Shown in pieces: positions 18,509 to 27,891 of a stretch of DNA of 64,000 nt. A program made the position numbers and the translations under genes. Each line of letters begins with the position of its first letter. The first letter of the stretch is position 1. The DNA is from Arthrobacter sp. 35W (lineage in GTDB: Bacteria; Actinomycetota; Actinomycetes; Actinomycetales; Micrococcaceae). The DNA is taken from the NCBI RefSeq assembly GCF_000482545.1, contig NZ_KI519455.1:310001-374000 (forward strand), in the 5' to 3' direction. The notes beneath the pieces are model-generated. The model did no database searches, was not told the DNA's origin, and was given only the letters and a program-made list of their open reading frames with translations.

Positions 18509-20148
18509 CAGATGGTCACATGGATCAGGCTGGGGCCGCGCACGGCCATCGCCTTGGTGACGGTGGGGCCGAGCTCGTCCAGGTCCTCCACGGAGAACGC
18601 GGCCAGGCCGAAGCCCTCGGCCAGCTTCACCCAATCGGGCTGGGTGAGGTCCACTGCCACCGGGGCCATGCCGCGGTCGGCCATGTTCGCCTTGATCTCG
18701 CCGTATCCGCCGTTGTTGACACAGATGATCGGCAGATCCACGCGCTGTTCGACGGCGGTGATGAATTCCTGCACGGCGAACATGAGCGCGCCGTCGCCGA
18801 GCAAGCAGACCACCGGACGGTCCGGCGCTGCCACCTTGGCGCCGATGGAGGCTGGCAGGCCGTAGCCGAGCGTGGCGTAGCAGGGCGTGTAGAGCAGCTG
18901 GTGGGCGGAATCCATCGGGAAGAAGGACGCCGTGCCGAAGTAGGTGATCTGGGACGAGTCGCCGCCAATCACCGTGTCCTTCGGGAGCACCGAGGCCAGG
19001 ATCTCATTGATGCGCGCAAGCACCGGGGACATCTCCCGGGCCTCGGCCTGCAGCGAGGCCTTCAGGTCCGAGACATCCGCTTCTGCCGCCGCACGGTGGC
19101 CGGCGAGGGCTGCCAGCAGGGCCGGCACGACGGCGGCCGAGTTGCCCACCAGCTCGATGTCGGCGGAGAGGTTGACGCCGAGCTGGCCCGGGTCGATGTC
19201 GATGCGGATGCAGCTGCCCGCCGGCGCAATCCTGCCGCCCCACAGCTCGGATTCGCCCACCTTGGAGCCAACCACCAGCAGGGCGTCGGCGCCGTTGCAC
19301 AGGTCCTGCGCGGCGGAGAGGCGGATGTCCGAGCCCAGCGAGAGCGGGTGCGATTCGGGGATGGCGCCCTTGCCGTTGAGCGTGGTGACCACCGGGGCCT
19401 GCAGCAGTTCGGCCAGGGCCAGCAGCGCCGAGCCGGCGCGCAGGGAGCCGCCGCCGGCCAGGATCACGGGATTCGTTGCCTGCGACAGGACCGCCACAGC
19501 GGCGGCCACGGCCTCGTCGTTGGCGTTCCGGGCCGGGCCCAGATCGCGGGCGGCCAGCTGCTCCGCCGGAACGTCGTGGGCGGATTCCAGCAGGTCCAGC
19601 GGGATCTCGATGTGCACGGGGCGCGGACGGCCGTGGGCAAACAGCGCGAACGCCTCGTGGATGATCTCCACCGCCTCGGCTCCGCTGGCCACGCGGGTGC
19701 TGCGGCCGATCAGCGCGGCGACGGCGCCGGTGGGGTCGCGCGTCTCGTGCAGGGAGCCGATGTCGGAGAATTCGCTGCCGCGCGGCGCCCCCGGGGAGAG
19801 GACGATCAGCGGGCGCGACTCGCAGTACGCCGTCGCCGTTGCGGAGAGGGCGTTGAGCAGACCGGGGCCGGAGGTGGTGATGACGACGCCAGGCAGGCCC
19901 GTCATCTGGCTCCAGCCATCGGCGCCGTAGCCGGCGCCCTGCTCGTGGCGGCTCGTCACGGGGTGGATGCCCAGGGGTGCCAGGTGGCGGTAGAACTCCA
20001 GATTGTGGGTTCCGGGGATGCCGAAGATGGTGTCGATGCCGTAGTTGCGCAGCGTGGCCATCACGGCCAGGCCAACGTTGTTTTCCGGGACCGCTGTGTC
20101 CGCGCCAGCATCAGTGGTGGCGGGTGCTGTGCTTTCAAGGGTGTTCAT
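18508..20148 (-). CDS. ThDP-dependent enzyme, acetolactate synthase-like (2-oxoacid decarboxylase candidate)
   Basis: 546 residues from the ATG at 20148, which has AAAGGA seven bases upstream. The N-terminal Pyr domain carries FGIPGTHNLEFYRHL and the ThDP-activating Glu in SRHEQGAGYGADG. The C-terminal PP domain shows the metal/diphosphate motif GDGALMFAVQEF...VNNGGYGEIK. The overall pattern (no clear FAD-specific loop, GPGLLNALSATATAY) is close to the IlvB-like group that includes AruI, the decarboxylase of 5-guanidino-2-oxopentanoate, and benzoylformate decarboxylases. In this operon it sits between a 2-hydroxyacid dehydrogenase and an aldehyde dehydrogenase, so I infer that it decarboxylates a 2-oxoacid to an aldehyde. 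Carboligation is the alternative. Confidence 0.85.
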   Translation of the reverse strand: MNTLESTAPATTDAGADTAVPENNVGLAVMATLRNYGIDTIFGIPGTHNLEFYRHLAPLGIHPVTSRHEQGAGYGADGWSQMTGLPGVVITTSGPGLLNALSATATAYCESRPLIVLSPGAPRGSEFSDIGSLHETRDPTGAVAALIGRSTRVASGAEAVEIIHEAFALFAHGRPRPVHIEIPLDLLESAHDVPAEQLAARDLGPARNANDEAVAAAVAVLSQATNPVILAGGGSLRAGSALLALAELLQAPVVTTLNGKGAIPESHPLSLGSDIRLSAAQDLCNGADALLVVGSKVGESELWGGRIAPAGSCIRIDIDPGQLGVNLSADIELVGNSAAVVPALLAALAGHRAAAEADVSDLKASLQAEAREMSPVLARINEILASVLPKDTVIGGDSSQITYFGTASFFPMDSAHQLLYTPCYATLGYGLPASIGAKVAAPDRPVVCLLGDGALMFAVQEFITAVEQRVDLPIICVNNGGYGEIKANMADRGMAPVAVDLTQPDWVKLAEGFGLAAFSVEDLDELGPTVTKAMAVRGPSLIHVTI

Positions 20149-20197
20149 GGGAAATCCTTTGCGCTCAGGAGGATGAAGGTGGCGGCGGAGGGGCGGG

Positions 20198-21862
20198 CTA
20201 GAAGACCCGCACGCCGTCGACCCAGGTCTGCAGCACCGCAATGGCGCTGATGTCCCCGGCGGGGGTGTCCAGCGGATCGGCGGCCAGCAGCACGAAGTCG
20301 GCCAGCTTGCCGGTCTCCAGCGAACCCAGGTCCCGCTCGCGGCCCATGGCCCGGGCGCCGTTGATGGTGTGCGCCCGCAGCGCCTGGACGGCGTCGATCT
20401 TCAGCTCGTCCCCGCCCAGCTGCACGCCGGAGCGTGTGGTGCGCGTGATGGAGGTCTGGATGGCCTCCAGCGGACGGGGCTCGGCCACCGGGGCGTCGGA
20501 GCTCATGGTGACGGGCACGGAGGCGGCCACAAATTCGCCCAGCGGGTTGAAGCGCTCCCCCGGCGACCCGATGGCATCGAGCACGCCCGGGCCCCAGTTG
20601 TAGTAGTGCTGCGGCTGGTTCACCGGCAGGATGCCCAGCTCGGCCATCTCGGTGATCTGCTCCGGGGTGGGCAGTCCGCAGTGCTCGATGCGGTGGCGGT
20701 GGTCGGCCCGCGGGCTGGCGGCAACGGCCTCCTTGACGGCGTCGATCACCAGCTGGATCGCCGTCGGCGACTGCGCGTGGGTGGCGGTCTGCAGGCCGGC
20801 GCTGTGCGCCCGGGCCACCAGCGAGCGGTACTCGGCGGGCTCGTGGTAGAGCGAGCCGGTGCGGCAGGGATCGTCGCGGTAACCCTCGGGGAAGTAGGCG
20901 GTCCAGCCGCCCAGCGTGCCGTCGGCGTAGAGCTTGATGCCGGCGAAGGACAGCAGCGAGTCGCCGAACTTGTCCACCAGCCCCAGCTCCAGCACCTCGT
21001 CAAGCAGGCTGGAGAGGAAGTAGGCGTTGATGCGGGTGACCAGTTCGCCGCGCTCCACCAGGTCCAGGTAGGCGGAGAATTCGCGCCGGGTCACCTGGCA
21101 GTCGCCGATGGTGGTGACGCCGTTGGCCAGGAAGTTACGCTGCGCGTGCAGCAGCTGCGCGCGGTGCTGGTCCTTGCTGTCGGCGAGGTGGAAGTTGGGG
21201 CCGTGGTGGCCCAGCTTCACGCCGTCGGCGCCGGTGAGGATGTCGCAGGCGGCATCGGACAGCTCGCCGGTGAGCGAACCGGCCGCGTCGCGGAAGAAGG
21301 TGCCGCCGTCGGGGTTGGGCGTGGCGTCGGTGATGCCGGCCTGCGCCAGCGTGACGGAGTTGACGACGCCGCCGTGGCCGCTGGCGTTCATCACGTAGAC
21401 CTCGCGGGTGGTGGACACCGTGTCCAGCTCCTGGCGGGTGGGGTGGCGCTGCTCGGCCAGGTTGCGGTGTTCGTAGCCGTAGCCGCGGATGGGGCCCTCT
21501 CCCGGGTTGGCTTCGGCCGCAGCGGCCAGCTTCGCCAGCATGGTGGGGATGTCCGGGGCCGCCTCGGGGCCGCAGTCCACCCAGGACAGCAGCTGGCCGT
21601 ACATCAGCGGGTGCGCGTGCGGATCGGTGAAGCCGGGCACCATGGTGCGTCCGGCCAGGTCAACAACCTCGACGTCGGAGGTGCTCAGGCGGGCGGCCTC
21701 GGCACGGCAGTGTGCCTCGGAGCCCACGGCGGCAATCGTGTTGCCGATCACCAGGGCGGCCTCGGCCACGGAGTTGGCGGCGTCTACGGTGCGGATGGTG
21801 CCGCCCAGGAACAGCGTGGCTGCCGGGACGACGGCGGTGCCGGGGGAAGTCTGGGTTGTCAT
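20198..21862 (-). CDS. YtcJ-type metal-dependent amidohydrolase
   Basis: 554 residues. Early beta-sandwich strands (LFLGGTIRTVD) are followed by the metal motif GFTDPHAHP near residue 82, with the two His; VMNASGHGGVVNS near 170; TATHAQSP near the second His cluster; HRIEHCGLP; and a late SDAPVAEPRPLEAI carrying the metal Asp. This is the amidohydrolase_3 / YtcJ branch, related to N-substituted formamide deformylase. Such enzymes hydrolyse N-formyl or other amide bonds in the cytoplasm. It is the fifth gene of the operon, 46 bp after the dehydrogenase gene and 49 bp before the ThDP-enzyme gene. The natural substrate is unknown. Confidence 0.85.
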   Translation of the reverse strand: MTTQTSPGTAVVPAATLFLGGTIRTVDAANSVAEAALVIGNTIAAVGSEAHCRAEAARLSTSDVEVVDLAGRTMVPGFTDPHAHPLMYGQLLSWVDCGPEAAPDIPTMLAKLAAAAEANPGEGPIRGYGYEHRNLAEQRHPTRQELDTVSTTREVYVMNASGHGGVVNSVTLAQAGITDATPNPDGGTFFRDAAGSLTGELSDAACDILTGADGVKLGHHGPNFHLADSKDQHRAQLLHAQRNFLANGVTTIGDCQVTRREFSAYLDLVERGELVTRINAYFLSSLLDEVLELGLVDKFGDSLLSFAGIKLYADGTLGGWTAYFPEGYRDDPCRTGSLYHEPAEYRSLVARAHSAGLQTATHAQSPTAIQLVIDAVKEAVAASPRADHRHRIEHCGLPTPEQITEMAELGILPVNQPQHYYNWGPGVLDAIGSPGERFNPLGEFVAASVPVTMSSDAPVAEPRPLEAIQTSITRTTRSGVQLGGDELKIDAVQALRAHTINGARAMGRERDLGSLETGKLADFVLLAADPLDTPAGDISAIAVLQTWVDGVRVF

Positions 21863-21908
21863 GGGGCTGACCTTTGCTTGCTAGAAGTGGTTCGAATCCG
21901 GGCGGCAA

Positions 21909-22920
21909 TCAGCCGGCCGGCTCCAAAACGAAGAGCGGGGTGTCGGGGGTGCCGTTGGCGGCCAGCGAGAGCACATTCTGGGCCTGGACCCTGATGTACT
22001 CGGCCAGCGTGTGCTCGGAGAGGAAGCCGACGTGGGGCGTGACGAGGATCCGCGGGTGGCCCATCAGCGGATGGTCCGCCGGGGCGGGCTCGACGTCGAG
22101 CACGTCCAGGGCGGCGCCGCGGAGATGGCCTGAATCGATGGCCTCCCGCAGGGCCTCGTTGTCGACCAGCTGGCCGCGGCTGACGTTGACCAGGTAGCTG
22201 CCGGGGCGCATCGAGGCCAGCGTTTCGGCGTTGATGAGGTGGTGGGTGTCCTCGCTCAGCGGTACGTGCAGGGACAGCACGGCCGATTCCGCGAGCACCT
22301 CCTCCAGCGTGGTCCGGCGGATTCCGGCGTCGGACAGCAGAGCCCGGGTCTCGGCGGTGTCCGGCAGGAACGGGTCGTAGCCGATGACCTCGCCGAAGAC
22401 GCGGGAGGCCATCTCACCCAGCTTGGTGCCGATCCGGCCCAGGCCCACAAGGCCAAGGCGCTGCTGGCTCAGCCGGAAGACGGCGGAGTCCGGTCGGGAG
22501 TTCCAATCGCCGGCAGCCACGCGCTCGGCAAAGTAGGACAGCTCACGAGTGGAGGCCAGGGCCAGGGCCAGTGCGTGGGAGGCCACCTCCTCGGTGGCGA
22601 TACCGGGCAGATTGGTCACCCAGATGCCGCGCTCTCTGGCGGCGTCGAGGTCCACATTGTCGAAGCCCATTGAGAGCAGCGCGATGAGCTTCAGCCCGGG
22701 GATGGCGTCCATGACCTCGGCCGTGACCTGCGCATAGCCCACCAGGAGCGCCTCGGCGCCGGTGGACTCGGCCGCGATGACGTCGGAATCCTGCGTGCCC
22801 AGGTAGCGGACCTCGTAGCCGTGCTGCTCCAGCAGGGCGACGCCGGAGGCATGGTCGATGTCCTCCATGTCCGTGTACACGGCAAGGGGGCGGACTCCCG
22901 GGATCAGGGTGGAAGTGGCG

Positions 22921-22931
<11 letters not shown>
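21909..22931 (-). CDS. D-2-hydroxyacid dehydrogenase (NAD-dependent)
   Basis: 340 residues. The cofactor domain shows GLVGLGRIGTKLGE. The catalytic Arg is in VNVSRGQLVD, the Glu in DVLDVEPAP and the His in LVTPHVGFLSEHT, which is the complete triad of the family. NLPGIATEEVASHALALAL is the helix before the Rossmann turn. It should interconvert a D-2-hydroxyacid and a 2-oxoacid with NAD(P). The ATG at 22931 lies inside the last codons of the ABC ATPase gene, with AGGAAG upstream, so the two are translationally coupled. It would supply or remove the 2-oxoacid for the ThDP enzyme encoded further down. Confidence 0.9.
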
Positions 22932-23726
<795 letters not shown>

Positions 23727-23730
<4 letters not shown>

Positions 23731-24461
23731 GATGCCACGCCCGCGGACTGGGGTGCCTGGATGGATGGCTTCTTGGATTTTGTACGAGATGTCCATAGGA
23801 ATTTCTTCTCCACGTAGCTCTGCAGCAGGGTCAGGAGCGTAACGATGATCAGGTAGTAGACGATGGCGGCGGCGTAGTACTCCGCGTAGCGGAACGTGAT
23901 GTTCACGCCCACCTGGGCCGTGGTCAGCAGCTCCTGGAGCGAGATCACGGAGGCCAGCGAGGAGAACTTCACGAGGCCGATGAACTCGTTGCCCGTGGGC
24001 GGGAGGGCGATGCGGATGGCCTGCGGCAGCACCACCTTGGTCATCACCTTCCAGGGGGACATGCCCAGCGCGCGGCCGGCCAGGCCCTGGCCCTCGTCGA
24101 TGCTGATGAGGGCCGAACGGATGATTTCTGCCATGAAGGCCGCCTCGACGACACCGAGGCCAATGAAGGCGGCGATGAACGGGGAGAACCAGTCCTGGCG
24201 CAGCACGGGGAACAGCTGGGGCAGGGCATTCCAGATGATCAGCAGCACCAGCAGGGCGGGGATGGCCCGGAAGAACCAGATGTACAGGCCGGAGAGGCCC
24301 TGCATCACCTTGCTCTTGGAGGTCCGGCCCAGGGCCATGATGAAGCCGATGACGGTGGCCAGGACCAAAGCGAGCACGGCCACGGCAACGGAGAGAAACG
24401 CGCCCTTCACATAGTCCGGGCTGATGAGCTGTTGGACGAAGATGCCGAGATCAAACTCCAT
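23727..24461 (-). CDS. Amino-acid-type ABC transporter permease
   Basis: 244 residues from the ATG at 24461, preceded by GGAAAGATCC. About five membrane segments, the HisM/GlnP-type loop EGQGLAGRALGMSPWKVMTK and VLPQAIRIALPPTGNEFI, and YIWFFRAIPALLVLLI give the His/Glu/Gln/Arg/opine permease family. It forms a homodimer channel in the cytoplasmic membrane. Only one permease gene is present, so the channel is likely homomeric. The gene lies 74 bp after the lipoprotein gene and overlaps the ATPase gene. Confidence 0.9.
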
Positions 24462-24535
24462 CGGATCTTTCCTTATCTCTTGGGTGTCTTGGGGAGCCGG
24501 GCGCCCGCACCATTGCGGTCGCCCGGCAGAGGGGG

Positions 24536-25393
24536 TTAGTAGACGTCGACGATGGCGGCGTCGAGGGTGTTGTCCGTGGCGATCTTGGCCAGGGTGCCGT
24601 CCTGGTGCAGAGCCTTCAGCGCCTCGGCGATGGCCGGGGAGATCGGGTCGCCCTTGCGGCTGAAGACGCCGAAGGTGGTGTCGGTGGCGAAGACGTTGGC
24701 GGCCACGGCCAGCTTTCCGGCGTTCTGCGAGGCCATGTAGGAGGCGGCCACATTGGTTTCGATCAGAGCCTGGGACTTGCCGTTGATGACGGCCAGGACC
24801 GTCTCGGCAGTCTTCGGGTACTCGGTGAGCTTGGGCTCGTCCTTGCCGGCCGCCTTGCACTCGTCCTTGAGCGTGGTGATGCGGGCGGCGTTGGAGGAGG
24901 CCGTCTGGGCGGCGACGGACTGTCCGCACAGGTCCAGCGGGTCCTTGATCTTCGCTGCGTTGTCGGGGCTGGCGAGGATCGAGGGGCCGGCATTCATCAC
25001 CGGGGCGGCGTCGGCCACGGCCAGGCGGGCCTCGCTCATGTACAGGCCGCCGAAGATGGCGTCGCAGCGCTTGCTCTGCAGACCCGGCATCAATCCATCG
25101 AACGTGGTGACCTCGAACTTGGTTTCCAGACCCCAGTGGGCAGCCAGCGCGCGGGCGGCGTCGGCGTCGAAGCCTTCAATGGTTCCGCTGGAACCGTTGG
25201 CGTAGTACTCCAGCGGTGCGTATTCGGGGTCGATGCAAAGGGTCAGCTTGCCGGCGTTGGCCAGGCCCTCCGGAGCCTTCGCCGCCGCGGTGGCGCCATT
25301 GCCAGCCGGGGTCGGGGACGGGGTGGAGGAACAACCACTCAGGAGCAGGGCCAGGGCGGCGGCGGCAACGGCGGTCTTGGTGAATGCGTGCAT
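24536..25393 (-). CDS. Amino-acid-type ABC transporter substrate-binding lipoprotein
   Basis: 285 residues. Lipoprotein signal with LLLSGC (Cys21), then a Ser/Thr/Pro/Ala linker. The mature domain begins KLTLCIDPEYAPLEYYANGS and continues IEGFDADAARALAAHWG, FDGLMPGLQSKRCDAIFGG, the standard family 3 solute-binding protein pattern for polar amino acids and related amines. A GGAGACC signal precedes the ATG by five bases. It is the promoter-proximal gene of the eight-gene operon. The Glu in PLEYY occupies the place where amino-acid binders often have Phe or Tyr; ligand identity is open. Confidence 0.88.
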   Translation of the reverse strand: MHAFTKTAVAAAALALLLSGCSSTPSPTPAGNGATAAAKAPEGLANAGKLTLCIDPEYAPLEYYANGSSGTIEGFDADAARALAAHWGLETKFEVTTFDGLMPGLQSKRCDAIFGGLYMSEARLAVADAAPVMNAGPSILASPDNAAKIKDPLDLCGQSVAAQTASSNAARITTLKDECKAAGKDEPKLTEYPKTAETVLAVINGKSQALIETNVAASYMASQNAGKLAVAANVFATDTTFGVFSRKGDPISPAIAEALKALHQDGTLAKIATDNTLDAAIVDVY

Positions 25394-25465
25394 TACAGGT
25401 CTCCAATGATGAACGGTTCGCCGGGAGCGGCGAGCGCTATGCGGATCAATGTGGCGCTGGTCACG

Positions 25466-25494
25466 ATGCTAGCCAAGATTGCCGCTTAAGCCAA
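25466..25494 (-). promoter_or_regulatory. Promoter of the eight-gene catabolic operon
   Basis: On the minus strand TTGGCT (complement of 25489-25494) and TAGCAT (complement of 25466-25471) are separated by exactly 17 bp. The predicted start of transcription would be about 60-70 nt before the ATG at 25393. This is a sequence match only. Confidence 0.5.
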
Positions 25495-25532
25495 CAAATT
25501 TTCTGTGAGACTGCCACTTCACACATTATTTG

Positions 25533-25547
25533 CGTGTTTGTTACACG
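25533..25547. promoter_or_regulatory. 15-bp palindrome, candidate Lrp/AsnC site
   Basis: CGTGT, five bases TTGTT, and ACACG make a perfect 15-bp palindrome in the AT-rich part of the divergent region between the ABC lipoprotein gene and the Lrp-type regulator gene. Lrp/AsnC proteins bind palindromes of about this size. It lies some 40 bp upstream of the operon's -35 hexamer, a position that suits activation. Confidence 0.45.
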
Positions 25548-25668
25548 AAGTAGCCCCAGAGTTGTTGTATCAAGAGCGTAGGATGCAGTTATTGAATGAA
25601 ATCCCGTCCGGGCGGGCGCACCCGCCCCAGGGGCACCGCTCCCCCGGCAGCTACGGCAGGCGCTTATT

Positions 25669-26589
25669 GTGAAGACCATGCATAACCTTGAAGGCCGGAT
25701 GGTGCGCCTGCTCCAGGCCGACGGCCGGGCCTCCTTCAGCGATCTCGCCAAGCAGCTCGGCGTCACCCGTTCGACGGTCACGGCGAAGTTCAATGAGCTT
25801 GCCGCCTCCGGCGAACTGCGCATTGTCGCAGCCATCCACCCCCGGGTGCTGGGCCTGAACGCCGTGGCCCACCTCTCCATCCAGCTGCGCGGATCCGCCG
25901 AAGCCGTCCTGGCGAAGCTGGCGGAGCTGGACGGCGCCGTCTTCGCCTCGCTGACCACCGGGCACTATGGCATCATCACCGAACTGCGGGTGCCCACCGT
26001 GGCCGAGCTCTACGAGCAGGTGGACGCCATCCGCGCAACGGACGGCGTCGCCGCCGTCGACGTCCTCATGTACAAGGAGGTGGTGCGCAGCCTGTTCCTG
26101 AACAAGGAGCCGCTGGTGCAGGGCCTGGAGCTCGACGGCGTGGACCTGCGGATCATGGGCGAACTCCAGAAGGACGGCCGCATGGGCTTCGAGGCGCTGG
26201 GCGAATGCGTGGGCCTGTCCGCCAGCGCCACCCGGACCCGCGTGCTGCGGCTGCTGGAGTCCAGGGTCATGCAGATTGGCCCCATCATCAACCGGACGGG
26301 CTCATCGGGCTCCATGGCCTTTGGCTTTGGCATCACCACAGTCTCAGGCACGGAGGAGGCCGTCGAGTTCTTCTCCAACACCCCCGGGGTGGAGTTCATC
26401 GCCAGCTGCTTCGGCCGCCATGATCTGGTGGCCACCGTGGGCGTCAGCTCGCTGGATGAGCTCAACACCATCCTGGACCAGCTGCGGGATCTGGACTCAG
26501 TGGCCTCCGCCGACTCCTGGCTGCACCTGCGCATCCTCCAGGAGCGCTACGAGAAGCCGCTGGACAATCTGGTGGCCGCACGGTCCTAG
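25669..26589 (+). CDS. Double-length Lrp/AsnC-type transcriptional regulator
   Basis: 306 residues from a GTG at 25669 (an ATG three codons later is possible). It contains two Lrp-like halves. The first has a helix-turn-helix at 5-50 (LLQADGRASFSDLAKQLGVTRSTVTAKFNEL) and an effector-sensing domain. The second has another helix-turn-helix near 160-200 (IMGELQKDGRMGFEALGECV, then SASATRTRVLRL) and a second sensing domain. Ordinary Lrp proteins have about 150 residues, so this is a tandem duplication within one chain. It is divergent from the catabolic operon and almost certainly regulates it, with the imported compound or a metabolite as effector. Confidence 0.85.
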   Translation: MKTMHNLEGRMVRLLQADGRASFSDLAKQLGVTRSTVTAKFNELAASGELRIVAAIHPRVLGLNAVAHLSIQLRGSAEAVLAKLAELDGAVFASLTTGHYGIITELRVPTVAELYEQVDAIRATDGVAAVDVLMYKEVVRSLFLNKEPLVQGLELDGVDLRIMGELQKDGRMGFEALGECVGLSASATRTRVLRLLESRVMQIGPIINRTGSSGSMAFGFGITTVSGTEEAVEFFSNTPGVEFIASCFGRHDLVATVGVSSLDELNTILDQLRDLDSVASADSWLHLRILQERYEKPLDNLVAARS

Positions 26590-26600
26590 CGGGCCGCTGC

Positions 26601-26638
26601 GGGCCCTGACGCCTCCGGTACCGGCGGCGTCAGGGCCC
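26601..26638. terminator. Bidirectional terminator overlapping a gene end
   Basis: GGGCCCTGACGCC (26601-26613) and GGCGTCAGGGCCC (26626-26638) are perfect 13-nt arms with a 12-nt loop. It lies 11 bp after the stop of the Lrp-type gene, and its right arm includes the stop codon and last codons of the convergent gene at 26630-27280. Confidence 0.65.
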
Positions 26639-27280
26639 GCCCAAGGCTTCAGCAATGTCAATGCCGCCGTCGGTGAATCGGATGGTCCGTCCGGCCGTTC
26701 CAGGGAGTTCCAGCACCGCCGCAGCCACCAGCGCCACGCTGGCGCGGGAGGTCCTGGTGTCGGACCCCGAAGGTTCCGGGTTGATGCGGCCGGTGGAGGG
26801 CTCATCGGTCAGCGCGCCTGGGGCCAGAATGGTCCAGTCCAGCCCCGTGCCACGCAGATGGTCGTCCGCCGCAGCCTTGGCCTCGGCGTAGGCAAAGAAG
26901 CTGTTCTCCGGGTCGATGCCATGGTCCCGCCGGGCACCCAGATAGGACACCATCACATAGCGCTCCACGCCCGCCTCCGCGGCGGCCGCCATGGACATGA
27001 TGGCCGCATCCCTGTCCACGGCATAGGTGCGCTCCGGATTCCCGCCACCGGCGCCCGCAGACCAGACGACGGCGTCGTGCCCGGCCATCGCCGCGGCCAG
27101 CTCCGCCGTCGTGCAGTGCTCAACGTCCAGCACCAGCGGCTGCGCCCCGGTTTCGGCAATGCGGGCGGCCTGGGAGTCCCTGCGGATGACGGAGGTCGCC
27201 TGGTGGCCGCTGCGGGTCAGAACCTCCGCCAACTGGAGTGCGATCTTGCCGTGTCCGCCGATAATCAGAATGCGTGCCAT
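26630..27280 (-). CDS. NAD(P)-binding Rossmann protein, NmrA/YwnB-like (atypical SDR)
   Basis: 216 residues. The N-terminus MARILIIGGHGKIALQLAEV carries the glycine-rich dinucleotide motif GGHGKIA of atypical short-chain dehydrogenases. YVMVSYLGARRD and YAEAKAAADDHLRGTGLDWTILAPGAL correspond to the region after the nucleotide site; the classical Tyr-X3-Lys is present as YAEAK. Size and pattern match the YwnB/YtfG-type NAD(P)-binding proteins, which act as reductases or redox sensors. The function of this one is unknown. It is a single gene, convergent with the Lrp-type regulator gene. Confidence 0.8.
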   Translation of the reverse strand: MARILIIGGHGKIALQLAEVLTRSGHQATSVIRRDSQAARIAETGAQPLVLDVEHCTTAELAAAMAGHDAVVWSAGAGGGNPERTYAVDRDAAIMSMAAAAEAGVERYVMVSYLGARRDHGIDPENSFFAYAEAKAAADDHLRGTGLDWTILAPGALTDEPSTGRINPEPSGSDTRTSRASVALVAAAVLELPGTAGRTIRFTDGGIDIAEALGGP

Positions 27281-27355
27281 GGTGGGTTCCTTCCGCAGCC
27301 GGTGTCCCCTGCCACGCTAGCCCACCCGCCGCCACAGGCACAGGACGCTTAAACG

Positions 27356-27395
27356 AAAGAAGGGCCGGAAGCTGATGCTTCCGGCCCTTCTTTTT
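27356..27395. terminator. Terminator downstream of tRNA-Met
   Basis: AAAGAAGGGCCGGAAGC (27356-27372) and GCTTCCGGCCCTTCTTT (27377-27393) form a perfect 17-bp stem with a 4-nt loop and T-runs on both strands. In the minus-strand direction it follows the tRNA-Met gene directly. Confidence 0.8.
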
Positions 27396-27400
27396 CTCTG

Positions 27401-27474
27401 TAGCGGCGGGGAGGCTCGATCTCCCGACCTCACGATTATGAGTCGTGCGCTCTAACCAACTGAGCTACGCCGCC
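27401..27474 (-). tRNA. tRNA-Met (CAT), elongator type
   Basis: A 74-nt cloverleaf on the minus strand, without an encoded CCA. It begins GGCGGCGTAGCTCAGTTGG. The anticodon stem CACGA/TCGTG encloses the loop CTCATAA, giving anticodon CAT. The three-G:C initiator stem is absent, and the acceptor and D-arm fit elongator Met better than the lysidine-type tRNA-Ile. The T-arm stem GGGAG/CTCCC is intact, but the loop reads ATCGAGC, with A where position 54 is normally T. The gene lies 60 bp downstream of tRNA-Thr on the same strand. Confidence 0.9.
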
Positions 27475-27534
27475 ATAAATGGGAATAGCTCGAGCAGCCG
27501 GCCAAAACCGATTGACACGAGCCTTCCCATTCAG

Positions 27535-27606
27535 AGCCCCCCACCGGAATCGATCCGGTGACCTCGTTCTTACCAAGAACGCGCTCTACCACTGAGCTAG
27601 GGGGGC
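27535..27606 (-). tRNA. tRNA-Thr (GGT)
   Basis: A 72-nt cloverleaf on the minus strand without an encoded CCA. Acceptor GCCCCCC pairs with GGGGGGC. The D-arm is TAGCTCAGTGG, the anticodon stem CGTTC/GAACG with loop TTGGTAA gives anticodon GGT, and the T-arm is CACCGGATCGATTCCGGTG. It probably forms one transcript with tRNA-Met. Confidence 0.93.
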
Positions 27607-27617
27607 AACGAGAAAAT

Positions 27618-27646
27618 ACTTTACCAGTGGTTTTGCCGGATGCGAA
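27618..27646 (-). promoter_or_regulatory. Possible promoter of the tRNA-Thr/tRNA-Met transcript
   Basis: On the minus strand TTCGCA (complement of 27641-27646) and TAAAGT (complement of 27618-27623) are 17 bp apart, ending 11 bp before the 5' end of tRNA-Thr. The -35 match is weak. Confidence 0.35.
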
Positions 27647-27891
27647 ATCGAGGCAAACATGGGACGTACAACGGTGCAAAAACCGCGGAATTCCGGGGAT
27701 TTCCAGTCGTCGCGGCAGGCTCCACAAGAACGCTTTTCCGAGGCCTTCGACAGAACTTTTCCAGTGACCTTCGCCACATTCCGCCACCTGCGGCATCGAT
27801 GGGAGGCCCCTCCCATCGACCCAGCAGCTGTGGCGGGTTCGGACGGCTCGAGGCCGCCACAAGTGCTGCCTCGATTTGGATCGGCCGGCAC

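Noticed and set aside
20369-21994. A 541-codon open frame on the plus strand opposite the YtcJ-type gene
   Set aside because: Antisense shadow of a complete amidohydrolase; no recognisable features of its own.
27401-27474. Assignment of the CAT tRNA as initiator or as lysidine-type tRNA-Ile
   Set aside because: The initiator G:C triplet in the anticodon stem is missing, and acceptor and D-arm fit elongator Met better; the Ile option cannot be fully excluded without the other tRNA genes.
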